A DNA stretch of 64,000 bases from Aurantibacillus circumpalustris (GTDB taxonomy: Bacteria; Bacteroidota; Bacteroidia; B-17B0; Aurantibacillaceae), in contig NZ_CP121197.1 in the NCBI RefSeq assembly GCF_029625215.1, positions 1,736,001 to 1,800,000 on the forward strand. Reading direction: 5' to 3'. Both the position numbers and the translations under genes were made by a program. Shown here in pieces: positions 8,420 through 15,626 of the stretch. Under the pieces are notes generated by a model, which was given only the letters and a program-made list of their open reading frames with translations, made no database searches and was not told the DNA's origin. The stretch's first letter is position 1. Each line of letters begins with the position of its first letter.

Positions 8420-9970
8420 TTATACCTCAATAACTTTTTCTCCGTCCAAATAAGTTAACTTGTAAGGGCCTTGCTTACGATCGTTCCACGTTTGTACATC
8501 ACCCATTTCCCGATTACGGTCTAATAACCCAAGATCTAAATCTTGATAAATTAAAGTCTCCGTATTAGAAACTGCTTCAGCGGCTATCCCCTCTCTAGAA
8601 AATTCAACATCAGAAGGAGTAAGGATGGCAGATTGAGAAAAATGAATATCTAAGTTTTCAACCTCTGGTAGATTACCTACACAGCCTGTGATGACAGTGT
8701 AAACTTGATTTTCAATGCACCGTGCTTGAGCGCAGTACCTAACTCTCAAATAAGCTCTCCTGTCATCTGTATTAAAAGGCACAAACAAAATTTTAGCACC
8801 TTTACTAACAGCAATTCTAGCAAGTTCAGGAAACTCAATGTCGTAACAAATTATGATGGCAACTTTTCCTTTATCGGTATCAAATACTTCAACTTTATTT
8901 CCACCTTTAACTCCCCACCATTTTTTTTCGTAGGGTGTAATGTGAATTTTATATTGTTTACCATGGGTGCCATCTCGTTTGAAGAGAAAAGAAATATTAT
9001 AAAGAGTATCGTTTTCAGTGCAAAAATGAGATCCTCCAATTATATTAATATTGTATTTAACAGCCAGGGAGGTAAATAAATTAATATACTGCTCTGTGTA
9101 ATTAGATAACTCTCTAATAGCAATAGCAGGAACTTTGTTTGGTAAAAATGATAATAATTGCATTGTCATCATTTCTGGAAATACAACAAAATCACTTTTA
9201 TAGTCGGAAGAAGCATCAACAAAATACTCGCACTGTGTTGCAAATTCTTCAAAACTTTTAATGGAGCGCATTTGATATTGCACGGCACTTACACGAACAT
9301 AGGGTGAATAGTCTATTTGACTCATTGCACCTTTACTTTTATAATTAAAATTTGTCCATTCTAAAAGTGTAGCAAAGCCGGCAGATTCTTTGTCATTTGG
9401 CAAATAATCAGGAAGGATACGTTTTAATGCAAAACCATTGGCTAGTTGTGCTGTTAATACAGGATCGTATATTTTTTTATCAATAACACGGCTAACGTAT
9501 TCATCAATTTCTATTTTTTTCTGGTGCTTATGAAAATTTGGCAAACGCCCACCAATTAGAATACGACGAAGGTTATAATGTTTCGCAAGGTTTTTTCTTG
9601 CATCGTATAAACGTCTTGATAATTTCATACCGCGGCTTTTTGGACTAACCATTATTTCCATACCATAAAGCGTGTCGCCGCTTAACGTGTGATTTGAAAT
9701 ATTTCCATTGTCGGTTAGTTCTCCCCAGGAGGATGTTTCGGAATAATTTGCAAAATTAATTATCAGAGAAGAAGAAGAGGCTATAATTTCACTATCCATT
9801 AGAATGCACAATTGGCCTTCAGGAAAAATTGTTGTGAGATTCTCGAACTGAGCCTCGTTCCAGGGCTTCATGCCTGGAAAACAGGCAAGTTGTAATTCAA
9901 CAATTTGTTTGTAATCAGATTTTCTGATTTTCCTTAGTTTTATTCTTTTAATAGCAGTCTCTTTTTCCAT
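8420..9970 (-). CDS. Bifunctional GNAT acetyltransferase / carbon-nitrogen hydrolase
   Basis: 516 residues joining two enzymes. Residues 1-~210 form a GNAT-like domain (IRKSDYKQIVELQLACFPG; MEIMVSPKSRGMKLSRRLYDAR is the acetyl-CoA loop region). Residues ~220-516 form a nitrilase-superfamily amidohydrolase with its catalytic triad visible: Glu in FPEMMTMQ, Lys in YKIHITPYEKKWW, Cys in IIICYDIEFPE. The fusion recurs in several bacteria; the physiological amide is not known. A single-chain acetyl transfer and deamidation on a common metabolite is inferred. The start at MEKETAIKRIKLRK is the first ATG and is well placed before the GNAT domain. Confidence 0.88.
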   Translation of the reverse strand: MEKETAIKRIKLRKIRKSDYKQIVELQLACFPGMKPWNEAQFENLTTIFPEGQLCILMDSEIIASSSSLIINFANYSETSSWGELTDNGNISNHTLSGDTLYGMEIMVSPKSRGMKLSRRLYDARKNLAKHYNLRRILIGGRLPNFHKHQKKIEIDEYVSRVIDKKIYDPVLTAQLANGFALKRILPDYLPNDKESAGFATLLEWTNFNYKSKGAMSQIDYSPYVRVSAVQYQMRSIKSFEEFATQCEYFVDASSDYKSDFVVFPEMMTMQLLSFLPNKVPAIAIRELSNYTEQYINLFTSLAVKYNINIIGGSHFCTENDTLYNISFLFKRDGTHGKQYKIHITPYEKKWWGVKGGNKVEVFDTDKGKVAIIICYDIEFPELARIAVSKGAKILFVPFNTDDRRAYLRVRYCAQARCIENQVYTVITGCVGNLPEVENLDIHFSQSAILTPSDVEFSREGIAAEAVSNTETLIYQDLDLGLLDRNREMGDVQTWNDRKQGPYKLTYLDGEKVIEV

Positions 9971-10012
9971 GTAATTTTTAAAAAGTATAACAACAGCAGA
10001 CTTTCAATTTTA

Positions 10013-10426
10013 TTAATTGGAATAAAAATCTGTGACTTTTGCTAGAAGTTGATTTTCGCTCATTTGCTCAGCAGCTTCCATAAAAAGGGTTCGTTTGTAA
10101 AGAGATTTTTCGTCCTCTTTTTCAATTCTTGTTTTAAGATGAACTTTGGTTTCTGCCGGGCCGAATATATATACCGAATCTTCAGCGTCAATATGATGTA
10201 TGACTTCTTTTAAGAAATCATTTAATTGATGTTTTTTTCTTTCGTCAAATTTACCTTCATGATTCATATGTTGGGAACCATTAAAGGAGCCTTTATTTCC
10301 TTCTTTGTTATGATGAGTGCTGTTTTCAATTTTCGACTCAACTTTTTTAACCGACGTGTTATCTCCATTTACATGCACGATCAAAGCTTTTTCGCTATCT
10401 ATCCAGATACCTAATTTGTTTTGCAT
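10013..10426 (-). CDS. Small conserved-looking cytoplasmic protein, possibly eRF1-domain-2-like
   Basis: 137 residues, no signal or membrane segment. It starts LGIWIDSEKALIVHV, has a His/Asn/Gly/Ser-rich linker at about 38-62, and ends with VYIFGPAETKVHLKTRIE. The pattern (short beta hairpin naming a residue-bearing strand, then an I-F-G-P strand-turn) resembles the Rossmann-like domain shared by eRF1 domain 2, Dom34 and bacterial 'host attachment' proteins. The resemblance is by eye and weak. It lies between two stress or ion-transport genes on the same strand but has over 40 bp and 255 bp gaps, so it is probably its own unit. Confidence 0.6.
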   Translation of the reverse strand: MQNKLGIWIDSEKALIVHVNGDNTSVKKVESKIENSTHHNKEGNKGSFNGSQHMNHEGKFDERKKHQLNDFLKEVIHHIDAEDSVYIFGPAETKVHLKTRIEKEDEKSLYKRTLFMEAAEQMSENQLLAKVTDFYSN

Positions 10427-10681
10427 AATTAATTTTTTTGGTTAATAATAAATGGTCAAGACAAAATAAAGTCTAATTAATTTTAGTTGAAAAGACTTTA
10501 AAGAGCTATAATTCCTGTCATTTCTAAATTACTCAATTTTTAAATAAAGACCAATTATTCTTCCTTGAAAACTTTGTTTTCTTTTAGTTTATAACATTTT
10601 TTGCAAAGTAAAATTAGCTAAATGCACTAATTGTAGCATTAAAGATTAACACCATTAAATTAGGATTAAATAACAAGCTAA

Positions 10682-12460
10682 TTAAAATGAAGATAAAAGT
10701 TCGTTGCGGTATTTAGAGAGAATAATTGACTTTGAAAGGAAGCCTAAATAGCGTTCATTTTCAACTACCGGTAAATCCCACTGACCCGATTCATCGTATT
10801 TTTTCATGATGGAGAAGATGTCATCTTCTATCCAAATTTTTGCGATAGGTTTAACCATAAGCTCTTTAGCGATTATTGTATCATATAAATCGGGATTGAA
10901 CATTTCTTCTTTAATACTGTCCACATAAATAATTCCTTTCAAGTTACCTTTTTTATCAAGCACAGGAAATCTGTTTCGCTTAGAGTGCTTTATGTGTTCA
11001 ATGATCATTCTTAATTTTTCTTCTGGCTCAATAACTTCGAAATCCTTTTCAATTAGATTTCGAATATTAATTCTGCCCAAAAGACTCATGTCTTTATCAC
11101 CAGAAACAATAGCACCTTGCTGTTTTAATTTTTTTACTTCAATGGATTCAGGATGAAAATATTTAACCACAACAAAACTAACGGAAGAAACTATCATTAA
11201 CGGAATAATTAAATCGTAACCGCCAGTAATTTCAGCAATGAGAAAGATAGCTGTGAGAGGTGCGTGAAAAATCCCGCTAAGTATACCCGCCATTGCAACT
11301 AAAGTTAAATTAATAAACGGTACGTTATTAAAGCCAAGAAGAATAAGAACATTCGCAAAAATAAAACCTAGGTAGGCTCCAATGAACAAGGAAGGTGCAA
11401 AGTTTCCACCGTTACCACCACTTCCTAAAGTAATTCCAACTGCAAAAGCTTTTAATAAAAAAGTTATTGTAATTAATAGAAGTAACAAATACTGGTTGCC
11501 AATAAAGGGACTTAAAATACTATCCTTAAATAAAGCAGTCGGTTTCATTTCAGCAAGACTTTTTATGCTGTCATAACCTTCTCCAAAGAGGGAAGGAAAG
11601 AGCGCGAGAAGAGCAGCGAGAGCAAGCCCTCCGTATAAGCACCTTTTTACACCAGAAGTTATTTTGCTAAAATAGTGTTCAACCTTTTCAAAAAGAACAA
11701 CGTGATAAAGAGAAACAAATCCGGCTAAAAGTCCAAGAAGTATGTAATAAGGAACGTTGTGATAATCGAACGGTTGAATTAGTCTGAAGTAAAGAAGAAT
11801 ATTTTCTTCCAATATTATTTTTGAAATTAATGTACCAGAGGCAGCTGCAATTAGAAGCGGAATGATTGCTGTAATGTTTATGTCCACAATAAGTACTTCA
11901 AGTGCAAAAAGAAATCCGGCAATTGGTGCATTAAATGCTCCTGCTATACCACCAGCTGCACCAGCCGCAAGTAAAAGGGTTTTTTCTTTATAGGTTAGTT
12001 TGTAGCGTTGACCAAAATTGGAACCAATAGCGGCGCCTGTACTTACAATAGGCGATTCTAACCCAGCGGAGCCACCAAATCCAACTGTAATACCGCTTGT
12101 AATAATGTGAGAATAGATTTGCCCAAAAGGTAAAATGCTTCCTTTTTTGGCGATGGCATACAGTATAGGTATAGTGCCTCTGAATAAATTGCCGCTAAAA
12201 AAGCGGTTCGTAATAAAAACGGTCAATCCAATACCAAGTAATGGCATCAAAAGGTAGATATACTTATAATCGAATGTAAGTAAGTAACCTTCTAAAACAT
12301 ATTTTCTAATAAAGTGTACAAATAATTTAAGAATAACTGCAGCGAGTCCAGCGCTTGCTCCAACAGCAATGCCCGAAAATATTAAAAATTGTTTTCCGTT
12401 TAATTTATCATGAATCCAACTGATGGTTTTATCGAGATAATTAATCTTATTTAAATTCAT
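10682..12460 (-). CDS. ClC chloride channel/antiporter with CBS domains
   Basis: 592 residues. Residues ~20-440 form the ClC membrane domain: GTIPILYAIAKKGSI occupies the place of the first anion-selectivity loop, GGSAGLESPIVSTGAAIG carries the glutamate equivalent to the gating residue (E148 of E. coli ClC) although Gly-Pro is replaced by Ser-Pro, and GSGGNGGNFAPSLFIGAYLG is the third conserved loop. Residues ~450-592 are a CBS pair (VIEPEEKLRMIIEHI... and ELMVKPIAKIWIEDD). It moves Cl- (possibly in exchange for H+) and the CBS pair probably senses nucleotide or ionic state. A perfect FNR-like box sits upstream at 12709-12722 with well-placed promoter spacing. Confidence 0.9.
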   Translation of the reverse strand: MNLNKINYLDKTISWIHDKLNGKQFLIFSGIAVGASAGLAAVILKLFVHFIRKYVLEGYLLTFDYKYIYLLMPLLGIGLTVFITNRFFSGNLFRGTIPILYAIAKKGSILPFGQIYSHIITSGITVGFGGSAGLESPIVSTGAAIGSNFGQRYKLTYKEKTLLLAAGAAGGIAGAFNAPIAGFLFALEVLIVDINITAIIPLLIAAASGTLISKIILEENILLYFRLIQPFDYHNVPYYILLGLLAGFVSLYHVVLFEKVEHYFSKITSGVKRCLYGGLALAALLALFPSLFGEGYDSIKSLAEMKPTALFKDSILSPFIGNQYLLLLLITITFLLKAFAVGITLGSGGNGGNFAPSLFIGAYLGFIFANVLILLGFNNVPFINLTLVAMAGILSGIFHAPLTAIFLIAEITGGYDLIIPLMIVSSVSFVVVKYFHPESIEVKKLKQQGAIVSGDKDMSLLGRINIRNLIEKDFEVIEPEEKLRMIIEHIKHSKRNRFPVLDKKGNLKGIIYVDSIKEEMFNPDLYDTIIAKELMVKPIAKIWIEDDIFSIMKKYDESGQWDLPVVENERYLGFLSKSIILSKYRNELLSSF

Positions 12461-12678
12461 AAGTTTTTTTAATAATTAACGGGAGTCTTAATAATTTAAA
12501 TACAATACTAAAGCAGCAGAATATTTGAAGCATCAGATTTGACAAGTTTAAAATTGTTGACTGTTTATGTCTTAAAAGGATAAAGATGAAACTCATGATA
12601 TTTAAACTTGAGTTTCGGGTTATTACAACAAATCATTTACAACTTCGTGTGCTTTTAAAATATATATACTGTACACAA

Positions 12679-12722
12679 CAAAGTTAAAGTTAATAGCGCC
12701 TAACGAAATTGATAATTATCAA
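12679..12722 (-). promoter_or_regulatory. FNR-type class II promoter for the ClC gene
   Basis: TTGATAATTATCAA at 12709-12722 is a perfect FNR/Crp-family palindrome. On the minus strand, TAACTTTG at 12686-12679 matches the -7 element TAnnTTTG. The box centre lies 36.5 bp from the last base of the -7 element, so about -41.5 from the predicted start near 12674. This is the classical class II activator position and matches the spacing seen at 13079-13122 exactly. Confidence 0.65.
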
Positions 12723-13078
12723 TGAAGTTATCGTTAAAAATGGGTAAATGATTTATCAGTAATAACAAGTGATTACAGAGAAGTTAATTTTTTAACTATA
12801 AATTTTATTTACAAAAAACTTGAAGAAGAAATAAACGAATGCAAAATAATTTAATTGACTCTTGTTAATTTTTTTACTAGTAACAGCCATAACTTGCGAA
12901 CAGTTATACTTGCTCAATGAACAAGGGCGGCTCTATAAAAAGCAAAATGTAAAATTGGTATGCGGTATTTTTTTGCATCTGTTAAGTTTGACTTCTTATT
13001 TGTAAAAGCCTACCTGTTGAGATTAGAATAGAGTCAACTACAATTCTGCGTAAAAATGAATAAATAAATCCACTAAAC

Positions 13079-13122
13079 TTGATTTGTATCAAAGGTTTTA
13101 ATGTTTAGCTTGTTTATTTTTG
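13079..13122 (+). promoter_or_regulatory. FNR-type class II promoter for an orphan transcript
   Basis: TTGATTTGTATCAA at 13079-13092 is a perfect TTGAT-N4-ATCAA box. TATTTTTG at 13115-13122 matches TAnnTTTG. The centre-to-end distance is 36.5 bp, the same as at the ClC promoter. The predicted start is near 13127, which opens directly onto two strong hairpins and not onto a known gene. Confidence 0.6.
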
Positions 13123-13126
13123 TCCC

Positions 13127-13212
13127 GTATGTGTATGCCGAAGAACATAGTTTTTCGGTTGTTGTATGAGCACACAGGAAAGGTGGTGTATGGCCTTTCC
13201 TGTGATGCTTAA
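13127..13212 (+). ncRNA. Candidate FNR-activated structured small RNA
   Basis: Two adjacent hairpins follow the predicted start. The first, 13138-13158, pairs CCGAAGAAC with GTTTTTCGG (one G-U pair) across the loop ATA. The second, 13173-13204, pairs CACAGGAAAGG perfectly with CCTTTCCTGTG across a 10-nt loop. No U-tract follows, so the second is not a standard terminator. A 27-codon frame (ATG 13129, stop ending 13212) runs through both hairpins, so a tiny peptide or a leader is the main alternative. No known RNA family is recognised. Confidence 0.4.
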
Positions 13213-13289
13213 TTCAAAACAGTTTTAAAAATCCCAAAAAACGCCCGTATCAATGTGAAATATTTAATTTAAGAAATTTAATGGAATAA

Positions 13290-13317
13290 TTGACATTTGT
13301 CAATTGGATTAATTTTG
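13290..13317 (+). promoter_or_regulatory. Crp/Fnr gene promoter with overlapping palindrome
   Basis: TTGACATTTGTCAA at 13290-13303 is a perfect TTGAC-N4-GTCAA palindrome. TAATTTTG at 13310-13317 matches the -7 element. The palindrome covers the -33 side of the promoter (its centre is 20.5 bp from the -7 end), where a bound dimer would block RNA polymerase. This fits autorepression of the regulator encoded from 13338. Confidence 0.55.
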
Positions 13318-13337
13318 TACATTTATTCCAATTGCTT

Positions 13338-14030
13338 ATGGAATTTAATATTGATAAATATAAATTAAAATCGCAATCGTTTTTTGATATGCTTGGCCCC
13401 AACGAGGTTCAGTATACAAAAGATAACATAATACGTAAAGAATATAAAAAAGGTCAGGTCTTGTTTAAGGAAGATGGATTTTCAAAAGGTATCTACATCG
13501 TAAAAAAGGGAAAAGTTAAAATTCATAATACCGGTGGTGAGGGTAAAGAGAGTATTATTTATATTTATAAGAAATCTGATTTCTTTGGATATCGGCCTTT
13601 AGTTGCTAATGAACCTAATCCTGTTACTGCTACTGCAATGGATAATGTTGTAGTTTCTTTTATTCCGAAGGAAGTTTTTGAAAGTCTATTAAATACCTCA
13701 AATTTATTCGCAAAAAAACTTTTGATAAATGTTACCAGTGAGTTTAGTGTTTGGATTAATAAAATAACTCTTTTTTCTCAATACGCCGTAAAAGGAAGAG
13801 TAGCATTGAGTTTACTCATTCTGAGTAAAGTTTATGAAGGAGATAAGCCAGCTAATTTTATTACAATAAATATTGGCAGAGATGATTTGGCTGCTTATGT
13901 TGGTACCGCTAAAGAAACATTAGTACGTATGCTGCGCGTTTTTAAAGATGAAGGGGTAATAACCTCAAGTGGCACCAAAATCACAGTTGTTAAGCCAGAA
14001 GTTTTAGAAAACTATCTGAACTATTTTTAA
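13338..14030 (+). CDS. Crp/Fnr-family transcription regulator lacking cysteines
   Basis: 230 residues from ATG 13338 (MEFNIDKYKLK). A TTG at 13290 is in frame but lies inside the promoter palindrome. The N-terminal cyclic-nucleotide-binding-type beta barrel spans about residues 35-130 (GQVLFKEDGFSKGIYIVKKGKVKI). The C-terminal winged helix contains RDDLAAYVGTAKETLVRML; the recognition helix keeps Glu and Arg at the DNA-contact positions of FNR and CRP, with Val where FNR has Ser212. There is not a single cysteine, so it cannot carry an FNR 4Fe-4S cluster; the signal it senses is unknown. FNR-like boxes flank it on both sides, making it the likely local regulator. Confidence 0.88.
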   Translation: MEFNIDKYKLKSQSFFDMLGPNEVQYTKDNIIRKEYKKGQVLFKEDGFSKGIYIVKKGKVKIHNTGGEGKESIIYIYKKSDFFGYRPLVANEPNPVTATAMDNVVVSFIPKEVFESLLNTSNLFAKKLLINVTSEFSVWINKITLFSQYAVKGRVALSLLILSKVYEGDKPANFITINIGRDDLAAYVGTAKETLVRMLRVFKDEGVITSSGTKITVVKPEVLENYLNYF

Positions 14031-14042
14031 AACCTCAAATAT

Positions 14043-15089
14043 TTATTTATTATTCTCTCCACTTTTATTATTTTTCATAATAACTGTTCTGATTGGAAAA
14101 GGTATTTCAATGTTATTTTTAATGTAACTTTTATGGAGTGCTTTAATAAACTCGTGTTTAATTAAAAATTGATTTCCAAATTCTTGAGCTCGTAAAATAA
14201 CCGCGAAATTAATACTTGAGTCAGAAAAAGTATGATAACGTGTGAAGGGCGTAAACTCTTTAGCGCCACCTTCAACTGTTTGCAATATTCTAGTGGCTGT
14301 TTCAAGAGTAATTTTCTCTACAATATCAAGATCACTGTCATAGCTGACACCTACTTCAACAGCAAACGACATTTCAAGCTCTGGAAAAAAATAATTCGTA
14401 ACTATTGAAGTTGAAATTTTTGTATTTGGAATAATAATAAGATTGTTTTGAATGGCTTTAATGATTGTGTTACGCCAGGTAATATCCACAACATGACCTT
14501 CTTCACCAGAGCTTAGTTTTATGTAATCACCGGTACGAATTTTTTTTGAAGCAATAATTTGAATTCCGGCAAAAAGATTTGATAAAGTTTCTTGTAAAGC
14601 AAGTGCAACAGCCAAGCCTCCTACACCTAAGGCAGTCAGTATTGGAGCAATGGATACTCCAAATACCTGCAGAATAAGCATAGCGCCTATCAAAAGAATC
14701 ACAATTCTAATAATATTGAGTATAATGCTATTTGAAGGTGCTCTTCCAGAAGTGTCTTCTGCAGTTACTTTGATAAGGTTTACAAATAAGCGAATTGCAA
14801 ATACAGCCAAAGATAAGATGAGAACTGAAGCAGTTATTTTATGGGTAATTATTCTTAGTTCAGTTTGAACGACATGCGCTTGGACACCAATCGAAAATCC
14901 AAGAATTAAAAACCATAATACAACAAGGCCTCCAAGCGAATTAAATATAACATCATCAAACTTCCACGTAGTTTTTTTAGCGAATAATTTTATGCGCTTT
15001 AAAACAAATTTCTCCAAAAGAAAGCCAATAGTAAGGCCTACAAAGGAATAAAGTCCAATGTTAATGTAAAGATAAATAGTGTCTGACAT
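14043..15089 (-). CDS. MscS-family mechanosensitive ion channel
   Basis: 348 residues. Four hydrophobic segments lead to the pore helix and MscS core: LGVGGLAVALALQETLSNLF is the glycine/alanine-rich TM3, followed by KKIRTGDYIKL and the beta domain (GHVVDITWRNTII, LIIIPNTKIS), then the alpha/beta C-terminal domain ending at IEIPFPIRTV. It opens under membrane tension to release solutes at hypo-osmotic shock. It is convergent with the Crp/Fnr gene, 12 bp apart. Its start is 45 bp downstream of the stop of the small membrane protein gene at 15135-15245, so the two may be co-transcribed from the FNR-type promoter at 15273-15317. Confidence 0.9.
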   Translation of the reverse strand: MSDTIYLYINIGLYSFVGLTIGFLLEKFVLKRIKLFAKKTTWKFDDVIFNSLGGLVVLWFLILGFSIGVQAHVVQTELRIITHKITASVLILSLAVFAIRLFVNLIKVTAEDTSGRAPSNSIILNIIRIVILLIGAMLILQVFGVSIAPILTALGVGGLAVALALQETLSNLFAGIQIIASKKIRTGDYIKLSSGEEGHVVDITWRNTIIKAIQNNLIIIPNTKISTSIVTNYFFPELEMSFAVEVGVSYDSDLDIVEKITLETATRILQTVEGGAKEFTPFTRYHTFSDSSINFAVILRAQEFGNQFLIKHEFIKALHKSYIKNNIEIPFPIRTVIMKNNKSGENNK

Positions 15090-15134
15090 AAAAAGTTAAT
15101 TATTAATTTAGTTTTTTGTAATACTAGCTTGATT

Positions 15135-15245
15135 CTATTTTTTCTTTTTCCTTGTCTTAGTATAAGTAAGTCCTACAAACATAAAAAATAACATTAATAA
15201 AATCATTAGAATAGATACAATATCTGCTACACCAAAATGTTTCAT
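15135..15245 (-). CDS. 36-residue single-pass membrane microprotein
   Basis: ATG at 15245 to TAG at 15135, 36 residues. It has a short polar N-terminus (MKHFGVADIV), one strongly hydrophobic helix (ILMILLMLFFMFVGL), and a positively charged tail (TKTRKKKK) that fits the positive-inside rule with a cytoplasmic C-terminus. A frame with so clean a membrane profile is unlikely by chance. It starts about 23 nt after a predicted FNR-dependent transcription start and precedes the MscS gene on the same strand. It is reminiscent in size of CcoQ/CcoS-type oxidase microproteins, but no homology can be claimed. Confidence 0.6.
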   Translation of the reverse strand: MKHFGVADIVSILMILLMLFFMFVGLTYTKTRKKKK

Positions 15246-15272
15246 GCTAAAAAAGCTCAAAATTTAGTTGGC

Positions 15273-15317
15273 CGAAATTAACAAAGATGTGAGTGTCAAG
15301 CCATTGATAATTATCAA
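15273..15317 (-). promoter_or_regulatory. FNR-type promoter upstream of the microprotein and MscS
   Basis: TTGATAATTATCAA at 15304-15317 is identical to the box at 12709-12722. On the minus strand TAATTTCG (15280-15273) differs from TAnnTTTG at one base and lies 37.5 bp from the box centre, within 1 bp of the spacing at the two better promoters. The predicted start is near 15268, 23 nt before the microprotein ATG. Confidence 0.5.
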
Positions 15318-15626
15318 TAGTATTTTTAATTTAAGAACTTTGGATTTATACAATCAAGCTCGTTTCTCCAATTAGAATACTGTCAAAATGCAAGCATAAC
15401 CCTTGATGTAACTCATTTATTTGGCAGATGTTTGTTTAAAATCGCTTCGCAAAAGATACGCATAGGAAATAATTAATACTAAATTTGCGCTGTAGTAAGA
15501 AGCTAAAGAGCTCTATGTTTAAGCATTTAGAAGTACTTAGAAATAGTGAAGATTAAACTAGAACCAAGCTTGCTACTAATTTAAACAATATACATTTGAG
15601 CTTTCATCCATCAAAACAAAAAACAA
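15318..15626. other. Gap before the SulP gene
   Basis: 309 bp with no credible frame and no perfect palindrome. It must contain the SulP promoter, but no good TAnnTTTG element near 15627 was seen. The FNR-like box at 15304 is too far from the SulP start (310 bp) to assign to it. Confidence 0.4.

Larger units (their letters stand above)
12461..13289. other. 829-bp regulatory intergenic region between ClC and Crp/Fnr genes
   Basis: No long gene fits on either strand. It holds two perfect TTGAT-N4-ATCAA boxes (12709-12722 and 13079-13092), a one-mismatch copy at 12855-12868 (TTGAC-TCTT-GTTAA), two candidate promoters (listed separately), and a pair of strong hairpins at 13138-13204. Minus-strand short frames between 12460 and 12674 (for example 23 and about 50 codons) show no convincing coding signal, so the ClC messenger probably has a leader of about 210 nt. 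Confidence 0.6.

Noticed and set aside
12460-12674. Short minus-strand frames in the ClC leader (23 and about 50 codons)
   Set aside because: Composition resembles untranslated AT-rich DNA, and the longer one runs into the ClC start; taken as leader.
12855-12868. FNR-like palindrome TTGAC-TCTT-GTTAA
   Set aside because: One mismatch in the half-site, and no consensus -7 element at the spacing seen for the other boxes; the nearest (TAACTTG, TATACTTG) are imperfect and off-position.
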